From Bacteroidota bacterium (GTDB lineage Bacteria > Bacteroidota > Bacteroidia > Cytophagales > Cytophagaceae): a stretch of 64,000 nt of DNA. The notes beneath the pieces are model-generated. The model searched no databases. It saw nothing but the letters and a program-made list of their open reading frames with translations, and was not told the origin of the DNA. Within the stretch, counting starts at the first letter, position 1; each line of letters opens with the position of its first letter. The translations under genes were made by a program, and so were the position numbers. Positions 8,793 to 18,737 of the stretch are shown piece by piece. The DNA lies in contig JAEWYS010000014.1 of NCBI GenBank assembly GCA_023458555.1, positions 248,001 to 312,000 on the forward strand, in the 5' to 3' direction.

Positions 8793-9239
8793 TCACTTTT
8801 TCACCTGCATCAGCTTTCCGTCCGGAAAAAAATACAGGTCTAGTTCACGTTTTCCTTTTTTTACTTCAATCTCATACACTACCGGAATCTTTTCAGACTC
8901 ATGCATTGTCACTTCATTAATCTTCCAATCACCATACGCTGATTTTTCCAAAGCATTCAGAACTGCTTCCGGAAGGTCATTTTTTTTCAATTCCTTTTCT
9001 GTCGCAATCCATACTCCTTCACCCGTAAAACAGGCTTCATGCCTTATTCCTTTGTACATAAATTCGGCTTCATAGAAACCTGATTTCCTTTTATATTCCC
9101 ATTCATATACAAATGTATCAGGGTATCTGCTTTCAAAAGCACTACGAACTTTTTCCGGTACATCACGCGGAGCAAGATCTTGTCCTATGATACCGGATAT
9201 GACAATTAATTTGAAAAAAATCAGTAAAAGAAACTTCAT
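8793..9239 (-). CDS. PepSY-like (DUF2874) periplasmic protein
   Basis: 148 residues with a signal peptide (MKFLLLIFFKLIVISGIIGQ). The mature part holds two copies of a PepSY-like fold: VPEKVRSAFESRYPD near residue 28 and LPEAVLNALEKSAYGDWKI near 90, each followed by a beta hairpin with aromatic residues (YEWEY, YFFPDGKLMQV). Bacteroidota PepSY-like proteins are periplasmic and of unknown ligand; some are copper- or protease-related. The start overlaps the stop of the upstream lipoprotein gene by 4 bp, so the two are co-translated. Confidence 0.85.
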   Translation of the reverse strand: MKFLLLIFFKLIVISGIIGQDLAPRDVPEKVRSAFESRYPDTFVYEWEYKRKSGFYEAEFMYKGIRHEACFTGEGVWIATEKELKKNDLPEAVLNALEKSAYGDWKINEVTMHESEKIPVVYEIEVKKGKRELDLYFFPDGKLMQVKK

Positions 9240-10219
9240 CGTGATAAAATGGTAATGATTTCAAATTCGACTGCGAGTCTTTTCAGGTCCTGCTTCATAA
9301 GATTAATATAGGATTCCAGCTGGTCATACATATTCGCCCTGTTTCTCAGCTGTTCAGACGTATATTTACCACCACTACCAAAATAAAGACTGAGCAGTTT
9401 TCTCTTATTCTTTTTTCCGGCTTCCGCAATTTGTCCGAATCCCATCCATTTTTCTATGATCTTATACCTCAGCGAGTGTTTGTCCTGTAGCGAAGGATTA
9501 TAATTATTCAGATAAAACCATATGGATGCAGGAAAAATGGAGGATGTTTCATGGCCTTCCCAAACATCCTTCAACGCATTTCGTTCATGTTCAAACAGCA
9601 CTTTACGCTTGTTGAGCAAAATGGCTACCCCAAGAAAGGCTTCCGCAATACCGGTTCCCAGTCCGATATATTCCACCGTCTGCTCATCATGATTTCTTAC
9701 CAGGAGTATACCAGATACAATAGCTCCTGCCGCTCCAGTAACAATCACTCCTACCGTAAGCCGTGTTTCCGTATCATCCTCCATGTTTTTAAGATAATTG
9801 GCAACCTGCGCTGTCCGTTCTTCTTCACAATCCAGTTCCGAGGCCACCGCCGAAACCTCCAGCGAAGCCATATTAATCCGCTGATTAATATATTGATTCA
9901 TCTCCAGAAGACGAATTCTGTTTTCAATCGACGGATCATGCCCATATTCCTTCTGGGCACCAATGAAATTCCTGAGCGGTTCGAGAATTCCGATAGCGTT
10001 GGCAACATGCAGACTTTGCAGAGAAAAACGATTTGTCAGAAGAGTATCCAGTTGCCGGCCTGACAGAGCTTCCGGAAGTCTTTCTTTGGAGTATTCATTT
10101 ATGTTATGCTGATTACAATTACTCCGGGCCAAGTGATTATCTATGGACTTCAGGCTCCTGCAGGAAGATAAAAAAACAAGCCATATCAACGCATAAAACA
10201 AGATATTCCGAATCTTCAT
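9236..10219 (-). CDS. Uncharacterised lipoprotein with two hydrophobic helices
   Basis: 327 residues. The signal MKIRNILFYALIWLVFLSSC ends in a lipobox Cys at residue 20. A helical region (about 55-145) precedes two adjacent hydrophobic stretches (VGVIVTGAAGAIVSGILLV and YIGLGTGIAEAFLGVAILL, about 155-205). A second helical, Lys/Arg-rich segment follows. The double hydrophobic hairpin is unusual in a lipoprotein and suggests membrane insertion or a glycine-zipper-like pair. No family is recognised. It is the first gene of a two-gene operon with the PepSY-like protein. Confidence 0.75.
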   Translation of the reverse strand: MKIRNILFYALIWLVFLSSCRSLKSIDNHLARSNCNQHNINEYSKERLPEALSGRQLDTLLTNRFSLQSLHVANAIGILEPLRNFIGAQKEYGHDPSIENRIRLLEMNQYINQRINMASLEVSAVASELDCEEERTAQVANYLKNMEDDTETRLTVGVIVTGAAGAIVSGILLVRNHDEQTVEYIGLGTGIAEAFLGVAILLNKRKVLFEHERNALKDVWEGHETSSIFPASIWFYLNNYNPSLQDKHSLRYKIIEKWMGFGQIAEAGKKNKRKLLSLYFGSGGKYTSEQLRNRANMYDQLESYINLMKQDLKRLAVEFEIITILSR

Positions 10220-10736
10220 TCTTCAAATTTATCATGTTTTATTATAGATTCACTCATTCCCCCTCTTAAATGTTCCTTAAAAAAAGCAATCTTCTACCGG
10301 TCTTCCGCATCCTCCGCTCCTTCCCGACAATAACCCTTATATGTCTGCCCTAACAAGCTATCATCCCCGGTCACAGCTGCGTTGCATCGGCATTTTTTAA
10401 ATTATTCCGGCATACTCAGTAAGTTTCTAAATAAAACAACTGTTTTTCCGTAACCCGGCGCACCCCGATTACCGAAGTCATTTTCTTAAAAAAATTCAAT
10501 TTTTATTTTGAGCCATCATACATCAGCCCGGGCTGCTTTCATTTCTCGTCTTAAAACTATAAGACGGCTGAACTTAGCCTTCATATAACGCACATTCACG
10601 ATGTAATAAACGAGTAACTTAAAATAATAAAATAAATTTTCTTGGATTTACTATTATTCATATTTAGTTTTGTAACAACTAGTTAATAAGTAAGCGCGCT
10701 TACCCCAAATTTTATTTTCAACCAAAAACACAGCTT
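10220..10736. other. 517-bp intergenic region upstream of the giant gene
   Basis: Divergent promoter region. It contains a perfect 12-bp palindrome CAGCCCGGGCTG at 10524-10535, a small hairpin CGTCTTA/TAAGACG at 10547-10566, and a candidate promoter near 10665. No convincing gene is present. Confidence 0.6.
10642..10672 (+). promoter_or_regulatory. Candidate Bacteroidota promoter for the giant Ig-repeat gene
   Basis: TAGTTTTG at 10665-10672 matches the -7 consensus TAnnTTTG, with a TTG (in TTTTCTTGG) 20 bp upstream as a -33-like element. Transcription would start about 60 bases before the ATG at 10737. Confidence 0.5.
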
Positions 10737-13700
10737 ATGTTTAATTTAACACTCTATCGATGGCTGACCGGTATACCCAGGTCTGGCCTGTTAAGCATAT
10801 TGCTTTTGCTGCTGATTTTTTATAGCCAGCGAAGCAATGCGCAGACATACGCCAACACACAAACAAACCAGGTCAACGGTTTATGTGTGCTATGCGGCGT
10901 AGTCAATCCCAATAATGCCGTTGATGGCTCGACATCAACCTATTCTTCGTTTACTATCACAGCAGGTCTGTTGGGAGTATCCGTGGAACAGACGCTCATT
11001 TTTCCCTCTGTCGTTACCGCAGGGTGTGACTCTCTGTTTGTCGGGGTCGGAAGCAACGATGTCCTTATCGATCTCAACATCTTTCAGGGTGTTACCGTGC
11101 AGACTTATAACGGAGCTGTACCGAACCCGGATGCCACAGTGCTGACATCCTCAGTACTGCAAGTCAGAATACTGGACGGAGAAAACAGAATCATCGCCGG
11201 GTTCAAACCAGCTGATGATTTTGACAGAGTGAAGATTACGCTGTCTTCAGAATTGGTAGGACTACTGAATGGATTCAGAGTCTATTTTGCATCTTATGAG
11301 TCTGCGCTCGAGCCACCTGTCGTATCACCTACTGATACAACAGTCTGTTCCGGTGAGTCCGTAACATTTAATGTTAGCGGGCCGTCTGGAAATACCTTTT
11401 TCTGGTACACAGACTCTACAGGTGGATCCGTGATCGCCATAGGTGATAACTTTACGACCGGAGCATTAACTTCCGATACCACCTTTTATGTAGAAGGAAA
11501 TGATGGTACCTGTACAAGTGAACGCGTACCGGTAAATGTAACAGTAAGCTCTGCTCCGGCAGCTCCGACCGTATCACCAACTGATACGACCATCTGCTCA
11601 GGAGCAACTGTAAGCTTTAATGCTACGGCTCCAGCAGGAGTAACATTCTTCTGGTATACTGAACCTACAGGCGGATCTGTGATTGCTATCGGAGACAACT
11701 TTACCACAGGAGCGTTAACATCTGATACTACTTTCTATGTGGAGTCCAATGACGGGACCTGTCCAAGCAGTACCCGTACCCAGGTAGAGGTAACTGTAAA
11801 CCCTGCTCCGGCAGCACCAACTGTAACTCCGACGGATACCACCATCTGTGCCGGACAAACTGTTATGTTCAATGCTACAGCACCGGCTGGAGCAACATTC
11901 TTCTGGTATACCGAGCCTGCAGGCGGATCTGTGATCGCTATCGGAGACAACTTCACCACAGGTGTGTTAACTTCCGATACTACTTTCTATGTAGAGTCTA
12001 GTGACGGTACCTGTTCAAGTGCTACACGCTCTCAGGTAACAGTAACTATCAATAGTTCTCCGGAAGCACCGACTGTATCACCAGCTGATACTACTATTTG
12101 TGCAGGAGAGACTGTAAGCTTTAATGCTACGGCTCCTGCCGGAGTAACATTCTTCTGGTATACTGAACCTACAGGCGGATCCTTGATCGCTATCGGCGAC
12201 AATTTCACTACAGGCGCTTTAACTTCCGATACCACATTCTATGTAGAGTCTAGTGACGGTACCTGTTCAAGCGCTACACGTACAGAGCTTAATGTAACCA
12301 CATTACCGACTCCGGCTGCTCCGACTGTAACTCCGACAGACACTACAATCTGTTCAGGACAAACTGTTACATTCAACGCATCTGCACCGGCTGGTGCTTC
12401 ATTCAGCTGGTATGCTGAGGCAGCAGGTGGTTCTCCGGTTGCTACAGGAAGCAGCTTTACAACACCTGCTCTGACAAGCAATACGACATATTATGCAGAA
12501 TCAAATGATGGTGCCTGTGCAAGCGGTACACGTACAGCACTGGATGTAACTGTATTGCCAACTCCGGCTATACCAACAGTAGCTCCGACAGATACTACAA
12601 TCTGCTCAGGACAAACTGTTACATTCAACGCGTCTGCTCCGGCTGGAGCTGTATTCTTCTGGTATTCAGAACCTACAGGCGGATCAATAATCGCAATCGG
12701 TGACAACTTCACTACAGGCGCTTTAACGTCCGATACTACATTCTACGCTGAATCTAACGACGGTGCCTGCGCAAGCAGTACACGTACAGAGCTGGATGTA
12801 ACTGTACTACCAACTCCGGGTGTACCAACAGTGACTCCTACAGACACCACGATCTGCTCAGGACAGACTGTTACATTCAACGCGTCCGCACCAGCGGGAG
12901 CCTCATTCAACTGGTATACTGAGGCAGCAGGTGGTTCTCCTATTGCTACGGGAATCAGCTTCACAACAGGAGCGCTTACGACAGATACTACATTCTATGT
13001 CGAATCGAATGATGGTGCATGCTCAAGCGAAACACGTACTCAGCTGAATGTAATTGTATTGCCGACTCCGGCTGTACCAACAGTAGCTCCGACAGATACT
13101 ACAATCTGCTCAGGACAAACCGTTACATTCAACGCGTCTGCACCGGCTGGTGCTTCTTTCAACTGGTATACTGAGGCAACAGGTGGTTCTCCGGTTGCTA
13201 CGGGAAGCAGCTTTACCACAGGAGCGCTTACGACAGATACTACATTCTACGCTGAGGCTAACGATGGTGCCTGCGCAAGCAGCACACGTACAGAGCTGGA
13301 TGTAACTGTACTACCAACTCCGGATGCTCCGACTGCAGTTCCGACAGATACCACAATCTGTTCAGGACAAACCGTTACATTCAATGCATCTGCACCTGTA
13401 GGAGCTATATTCTTCTGGTATACTGAACCTACAGGAGGATCTGCGATCGCTATCGGAGATAACTTCACTACTGGTTCATTACCATCCGATACTACGTTCT
13501 ACGTTGAAGCCAATGACGGTTCTTGCCCAAGTAGTACACGCACTCAGCTTGATATAACTGTACTACCGACTCCGGACGAGCCAACAGTAACACCAACAGA
13601 TACAACAATTTGTGCCGGACAAACCGTTACATTCAATGCAACCGCGCCAATTGGAGCTTCTTTCAACTGGTATACTGAACCTGTAGACGGGTCTCCGGTT

Positions 13701-16700
13701 GCTACAGGAAGCAGCTTCACTACAGGAGCGCTTGCAACAGATACTACATTCTATGTCGAATCGAATGACGGTACCTGCTCAAGCGGTATACGTGCTCAAC
13801 TGAATGTAACTATACTACCAACTCCGGACGCACCTACGGTAACTCCGACAGATACTACAATATGTGCCGGACAAACTGTTACATTCAACGCATCTGCACC
13901 GGCTGGAGCTTCATTCAACTGGTTTACTTCCGCTTCCGGTGGTTCTCCGGTTGCTACGGGAAGCAGCTTCACAACAGGAGCGCTTACGACAGATACTACA
14001 TTCTATGCTGAATCAAATGATGGTGCCTGTGCAAGCAGCACACGTACAGAGCTGGATGTAACTGTACTACCAACTCCGGCTGTACCAACAGTGACTCCTG
14101 CAGACACTACGATCTGTTCAGGACAGGCTGTTACATTCAACGCATCTGCACCGGCTGGAGCTTCATTCAACTGGTATACAGAGGCAACAGGTGGTTCTCC
14201 TATTGCTACGGGAAGCAGCTTTACTACACCTGCTCTGACAAGCAATACGACGTATTATGCTGAGTCAAATGATGGTACTTGTGCAAGTGGTACACGTACG
14301 GAGCTTGAGGTAACTGTATTGCCAACTCCGGATGCCCCAACGGTAGCTCCGACAGATACTACAATCTGCTCAGGACAGACTGTTACATTCAACGCGTCTG
14401 CACCGGCTGGTGCTTCATTCAGCTGGTTTACTTCCGCTTCCGGTGGTTCTCCGGTTGCTACAGGAAGCAGCTTTACAACACCTGCTCTGACAAGCAATAC
14501 GACGTATTATGCTGAGTCAAATGATGGTGCCTGTACAAGCGGTACACGTACAGAGCTGGATGTAACTGTATTGCCAACTCCGGCTGTACCAACAGTAGCT
14601 CCGACAGATACTACAATCTGCTCAGGACAAACTGTTACATTCAACGCGTCTGCACCGGCTGGAGCTTCATTCAACTGGTTTACTTCCGCTTCCGGTGGTT
14701 CTCCTGTTGCTACAGGAAGCAGCTTCACTACGCCTGCTCTGACAAGCAATACGACGTATTATGCAGAATCAAATGATGGTGCCTGTGCAAGTTCAACCAG
14801 AACAGTTCTTACTGTTACAGTAAATCCAACGCCGGCTGCACCAACAGTTACACCATCTAGTGCAACAATCTGCTCCGGAAGAACTGCTACATTCACGTCT
14901 TCCGTAAGTGGTGGAAGCATTAACTGGTATACTACTCCGACAGGCGGAAGCGCTGTTCATACCGGCAACAGTTTTACAACGCCAGTATTGACATCGAATA
15001 CGACTTACTATGCGGAAGCTCAGTTGGGAAGTTGCGCAAGCGCAGCCAGAACAGCGGTTAACGTAACGGTAAATCCGACTCCGGCTGCTCCGACAGTAGC
15101 ACCAGCTGCTGACACCATTTGTTCCGGACAAACAACTACACTAACAGTAACGGCTCCTCCGGGCACAGCCAGATGGTATATTCTTCCTTCCGGAGGCTCT
15201 CCTCTGTATACAGGTACAACCTATACCACACCTGTTTTAACATCAAACATTACGTTCTATGCAGATGTGATTCAGGGAAGCTGTGCAAGCCCGAGAACAC
15301 CGGTAAACATTCAGGTCAGAAGTCTTCCGGCAACACCAACGGTATCTCCTGCCAGTGCGACAATCTGTTCTGGGCAGACTGCTACATTTAACATGACTGC
15401 TCCTGCAGGCAGCACAGGATGGTGGTATACAACACCTTCCGGCGGCTCTCCTGTATTTACCGGAAATACCTTTACTACTCCGGTACTGACATCGAATGCT
15501 ACGTATTACGTTGCAGCCAACAATGGAGCATGTTCCAGTACAAATCGCAGAGCAGTTACCGTTACGGTGAATCCGACGCCGGCTGCTCCGACTGTAACGC
15601 CTTCAAGCGCCTCTATATGCTCTGGTCAGACTGCTACCTTTACCGCTAGCGGTACAGGTACATTCAACTGGTTTACAGTGGCGTCAGGCGGAACTTCCAT
15701 ATTTACAGGAAGCACGTTTACAACTCCGGCGCTGACAAGCAACACCACATATTATATTGGTGCTACTTCAGGAAGCTGTACAAGTGCGACGAGAACTGCA
15801 GTAACAGTTACGGTTAGTCCAACTCCGGCTGCTCCAACTGTAGCGCCTTCAAGCGCCTCCATATGCTCTGGTCAGACTGCTACATTTACTGCAAGCGGAA
15901 CCGGCACATTTAGCTGGTATATTGTCGCATCAGGCGGAACACCTGTTTACACAGGAAACACGTTTACAACTCCGGCGCTGACAAGCAACACAACATACTA
16001 TGTTAGTGCTACTTCAGGAAGCTGTGCAAGTGCGACAAGAACTGCGGTAACAGTTACGGTTAGTCCAACTCCGGCTGCTCCGACTGTAGCGCCTTCAAGC
16101 GCTTCAATCTGCTCTGGTCAGACTGCTACCTTCACGGCAAGCGGAACCGGCACATTCAACTGGTTTACAGTGGCGTCAGGCGGAACTTCCATATTTACAG
16201 GAAGCACGTTCACAACTCCGACACTGACAAGCAACACGACATACTATGTTAGTGCTACTTCAGGAAGCTGTGCAAGTGCGACAAGAACTGCGGTAGCAGT
16301 TACAGTAACTGCAGCACCAGCAGCTCCGACTGTAACGCCTTCAAGCGCTTCGATCTGCTCCGGGCAAACTGCTACATTTACTGCAAGCGGTACAGGCACA
16401 TTCAGCTGGTATACAGTCGCATCAGGCGGAACGCCTATTGCTACAAGCAACTCATTTACCACTCCTGCCCTGACCGCCAATACGACGTATTATGTTGAAG
16501 CAATCTCCGGTACCTGCACAAGCGCCACAAGAACAGCAGCCAGTGTAACCATCACTTCTGCTCCAAGTGCGCCTGTAGTATCTCCTCCGGCAGAGAGCAT
16601 TTGCTCCGGACAGACTGCTACGTTTAGTGCTACTTCTTCGCCTGGAGCGAGCATCTACTGGTATTCCGTAGCATCAGGTGGTACGCCTGTCCATACAGGA

Positions 16701-18035
16701 AGCAGTTTTACAACGCCTGCTCTGACTTCTCCGACTACCTATTATGCGGAAGCAGCTATAGGGAGCTGTACGAGCCTTGTGTCAAGAAGCCCGGCAGTTG
16801 TTACCATAAATGCTGCTCCTTCGGCTCCGGTAGTTACACCTTCAAGCAGAACCATATGCGCTGGTGAAACTGCCTCCTTCACAGCTACTGCTGCCCCGGG
16901 AGCAACCATCAACTGGTATACTGCAGCATCAGGCGGAACTCCGGTACATACCGGCAGCTCGTTTACAAGCCCCGTGCTTACCTCCAGCACAACTTACTAT
17001 GCAGAAGCTACATCGGGCGGATGCCCAAGTGCTTCGAGAACTTCTGCTTCAGTAACTGTTCAGGTATGCCAGAACGCAGTAACCTCGTTTACGCTGGTTA
17101 ATGCTATCAACAACACAGATATTGCCACTCTGTATGATGGTGATATACTTGATCTGGCAACTCTGCCGGCTGGAATCAATATCCGTGCAAACGTATATGA
17201 CCTGGCAACAACAAAGAGTGTTGTATTTATCTTCTCTGCTCATCCGGGAGGAAGAACCGAGAATGGTGCACCATTTGCTCTTTTCGGAGACAATAATGGC
17301 AACTACAACTCCTGGTGCTGTGCCAATGTAGGCACGTATAACCTGTCTGCAACACCATATACTGGCAACAATGCCAGCGGATCTGCCGGCGTAGGCCAGG
17401 CAATCGAGTTCCAGATCATAGACAGCCGCATACCAACCATAGTGTCATATACTCTGGTAAATGCAGGTACAAATACTGATATCGGACCGCTTGTCAATGG
17501 TCAAACGCTTAACCTGGCAAATCTGCCAAGTCAGATAAGCATCAGAGCCAACGCTAATAACGTAACACATAGCGTATATTTCGATTTCTCCGATAATAAT
17601 TATGACAGAATAGAAAATGAGGTTCCATTCTCACTATTCTCTGATATTAACGGAGATTATACGCCATGGTGCTGCCCGGCTCCTGGTACGTATGTTCTGA
17701 AAACAACTCCATATTCAGAACTGAATGCTACCGGTATCTCTGGTCCGACAAGTGAAATTACTTTCTATATTGTCAGCTCTTTAAGGATTTCGAACATAGA
17801 AACCTATCCGAATCCTGCAGACAATAACATAGTAATTAATGTTTCCGGAGACGCATCAGCTACTTCTCAAGTAATCATTACCGACATGAGCGGTAAAGAG
17901 TATTACTCAGGATCAATGCCGATCGAATCCAGCAGAGAACTAAACTTGTCTGAGTTAAGAATGAGCTCTGGTGTATACATTCTGAAAGTTATTTCAGGAG
18001 ATCAGATTGAGACCAGAAAAATAATTAAGAAGTAA
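10737..18035 (+). CDS. Giant T9SS-secreted adhesin-like protein with 23 Ig-like (Ig_7, CHU_C-type) repeats
   Basis: 2432 residues. A signal peptide (residues 1-35, ending SNAQ) leads into a unique beta-rich domain (about 36-195). Then come 23 tandem Ig-like domains of 81-85 residues. Each has the pattern P-T-V-x-P, TICSGQTVTFNA, a central WYT or WFT, GGSPVATG, FTTPALTSNTTYY and DGACAS; the two conserved Cys per repeat probably form a disulfide. Two related modules follow (about 2120-2340), each with TLVNA, FSLF or FALF and a WCC motif. The protein ends in a type A T9SS sorting domain (ETYPNPADNNIVINV...SSGVYILKV). It should be exported through T9SS and displayed as a long fibre or adhesin. 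It is monocistronic, with its own promoter candidate and terminator. Confidence 0.93.
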   Translation: MFNLTLYRWLTGIPRSGLLSILLLLLIFYSQRSNAQTYANTQTNQVNGLCVLCGVVNPNNAVDGSTSTYSSFTITAGLLGVSVEQTLIFPSVVTAGCDSLFVGVGSNDVLIDLNIFQGVTVQTYNGAVPNPDATVLTSSVLQVRILDGENRIIAGFKPADDFDRVKITLSSELVGLLNGFRVYFASYESALEPPVVSPTDTTVCSGESVTFNVSGPSGNTFFWYTDSTGGSVIAIGDNFTTGALTSDTTFYVEGNDGTCTSERVPVNVTVSSAPAAPTVSPTDTTICSGATVSFNATAPAGVTFFWYTEPTGGSVIAIGDNFTTGALTSDTTFYVESNDGTCPSSTRTQVEVTVNPAPAAPTVTPTDTTICAGQTVMFNATAPAGATFFWYTEPAGGSVIAIGDNFTTGVLTSDTTFYVESSDGTCSSATRSQVTVTINSSPEAPTVSPADTTICAGETVSFNATAPAGVTFFWYTEPTGGSLIAIGDNFTTGALTSDTTFYVESSDGTCSSATRTELNVTTLPTPAAPTVTPTDTTICSGQTVTFNASAPAGASFSWYAEAAGGSPVATGSSFTTPALTSNTTYYAESNDGACASGTRTALDVTVLPTPAIPTVAPTDTTICSGQTVTFNASAPAGAVFFWYSEPTGGSIIAIGDNFTTGALTSDTTFYAESNDGACASSTRTELDVTVLPTPGVPTVTPTDTTICSGQTVTFNASAPAGASFNWYTEAAGGSPIATGISFTTGALTTDTTFYVESNDGACSSETRTQLNVIVLPTPAVPTVAPTDTTICSGQTVTFNASAPAGASFNWYTEATGGSPVATGSSFTTGALTTDTTFYAEANDGACASSTRTELDVTVLPTPDAPTAVPTDTTICSGQTVTFNASAPVGAIFFWYTEPTGGSAIAIGDNFTTGSLPSDTTFYVEANDGSCPSSTRTQLDITVLPTPDEPTVTPTDTTICAGQTVTFNATAPIGASFNWYTEPVDGSPVATGSSFTTGALATDTTFYVESNDGTCSSGIRAQLNVTILPTPDAPTVTPTDTTICAGQTVTFNASAPAGASFNWFTSASGGSPVATGSSFTTGALTTDTTFYAESNDGACASSTRTELDVTVLPTPAVPTVTPADTTICSGQAVTFNASAPAGASFNWYTEATGGSPIATGSSFTTPALTSNTTYYAESNDGTCASGTRTELEVTVLPTPDAPTVAPTDTTICSGQTVTFNASAPAGASFSWFTSASGGSPVATGSSFTTPALTSNTTYYAESNDGACTSGTRTELDVTVLPTPAVPTVAPTDTTICSGQTVTFNASAPAGASFNWFTSASGGSPVATGSSFTTPALTSNTTYYAESNDGACASSTRTVLTVTVNPTPAAPTVTPSSATICSGRTATFTSSVSGGSINWYTTPTGGSAVHTGNSFTTPVLTSNTTYYAEAQLGSCASAARTAVNVTVNPTPAAPTVAPAADTICSGQTTTLTVTAPPGTARWYILPSGGSPLYTGTTYTTPVLTSNITFYADVIQGSCASPRTPVNIQVRSLPATPTVSPASATICSGQTATFNMTAPAGSTGWWYTTPSGGSPVFTGNTFTTPVLTSNATYYVAANNGACSSTNRRAVTVTVNPTPAAPTVTPSSASICSGQTATFTASGTGTFNWFTVASGGTSIFTGSTFTTPALTSNTTYYIGATSGSCTSATRTAVTVTVSPTPAAPTVAPSSASICSGQTATFTASGTGTFSWYIVASGGTPVYTGNTFTTPALTSNTTYYVSATSGSCASATRTAVTVTVSPTPAAPTVAPSSASICSGQTATFTASGTGTFNWFTVASGGTSIFTGSTFTTPTLTSNTTYYVSATSGSCASATRTAVAVTVTAAPAAPTVTPSSASICSGQTATFTASGTGTFSWYTVASGGTPIATSNSFTTPALTANTTYYVEAISGTCTSATRTAASVTITSAPSAPVVSPPAESICSGQTATFSATSSPGASIYWYSVASGGTPVHTGSSFTTPALTSPTTYYAEAAIGSCTSLVSRSPAVVTINAAPSAPVVTPSSRTICAGETASFTATAAPGATINWYTAASGGTPVHTGSSFTSPVLTSSTTYYAEATSGGCPSASRTSASVTVQVCQNAVTSFTLVNAINNTDIATLYDGDILDLATLPAGINIRANVYDLATTKSVVFIFSAHPGGRTENGAPFALFGDNNGNYNSWCCANVGTYNLSATPYTGNNASGSAGVGQAIEFQIIDSRIPTIVSYTLVNAGTNTDIGPLVNGQTLNLANLPSQISIRANANNVTHSVYFDFSDNNYDRIENEVPFSLFSDINGDYTPWCCPAPGTYVLKTTPYSELNATGISGPTSEITFYIVSSLRISNIETYPNPADNNIVINVSGDASATSQVIITDMSGKEYYSGSMPIESSRELNLSELRMSSGVYILKVISGDQIETRKIIKK
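11325..17066 (+). repeat. 23 tandem copies of a ~252-bp coding repeat
   Basis: Period is 252 bp (84 codons) for most of copies 1-14 and about 246 bp for copies 18-21. Copies 5-14 are close to identical over long stretches, while copies 15-23 are more diverged. The array is a target for slippage and assembly collapse. Confidence 0.93.
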
Positions 18036-18064
18036 TTATTTCTTAATTATTAATTCTTGAAAGT

Positions 18065-18099
18065 AAAGAGGCTGCCTGATAAGGGCAGCCTCTTTTTTA
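18065..18099 (+). terminator. Rho-independent terminator of the giant gene
   Basis: GAGGCTGCC and GGCAGCCTC form a 9-bp GC-rich stem with a short loop, flanked by an A-run and followed by TTTTTT, 30 bp after the stop. Confidence 0.9.
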
Positions 18100-18737
18100 T
18101 GATAAACAATCAGATAATTCAACCATTACTCAATCAATAAAAAAGTTTAAACACTAAAAAACACCCAAGAATTATCCTGAATAATCACATCTGATAAATC
18201 AAAAACGACAATATGCATTTATGAAAAAGCTACCTGTGCAGAAAAGGAAGAATACATTACTATCCCCCCAGCATGACAAAAAACTACGATAAATAATTTA
18301 TTATCAAAATATTATTAAAAAATTAAGAAATTATTATTAGAGCTTTTTATACTCTATGTAATTCAATCCAAAGAAGAAATTCATAGTCACAATAATTAAT
18401 GAATCAGACAACAATACAGGAAAGTAATGAAGAGTTTTCGCTAAATATACCAGTAAGAACTAGCCAAAAAACTGAAAATAAACACAATGAAATCAATAAT
18501 TCCATTTTTTTTGACGATCCGATATACAAGTGATATATTAAGATAGTGATCCTGTCAATACAGATTCTATCGCAATAAAAAATCCGGACTATTTTGTTTC
18601 AAATAATCCGGACTATTTCAAATCGCCCCATCTTCATACATAATTAAGGATAAAGATAGAAAAAATCGTTATCAGACAGTTGTATTTCTGATATAGATAT
18701 ACAACGTCATGGTAATCTGGCTGAGAATAAAAAAGGA
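18100..18737. other. AT-rich 640-bp intergenic region
   Basis: No convincing gene; the longest start-bearing frames are about 23 codons (for example at 18221). It contains the small tandem duplication at 18581-18623. It separates the giant gene from the convergent response regulator. Confidence 0.6.
18581..18623 (+). repeat. Small tandem direct repeat
   Basis: AATCCGGACTATTT followed by TTCAAAT occurs twice back to back (18581-18604 and 18605-18623); the second copy lacks five bases. Each unit contains the palindrome TCCGGA. Confidence 0.7.

Noticed and set aside
11294..16990. Series of 62-112 residue open frames on the minus strand across the Ig repeats
   Set aside because: They recur with the 252-bp period and mirror the codon pattern of the sense gene; they are shadows of the repeats, not genes.
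11325..17066. Regular repeat array that might suggest CRISPR
   Set aside because: Units are 246-252 bp, fully coding and contiguous without unique spacers; no cas gene is present.
18221..18292. 23-codon frame beginning MKKLPVQKRK in the AT-rich spacer
   Set aside because: Too short, with no promoter, hydrophobic segment or operon position to support it.
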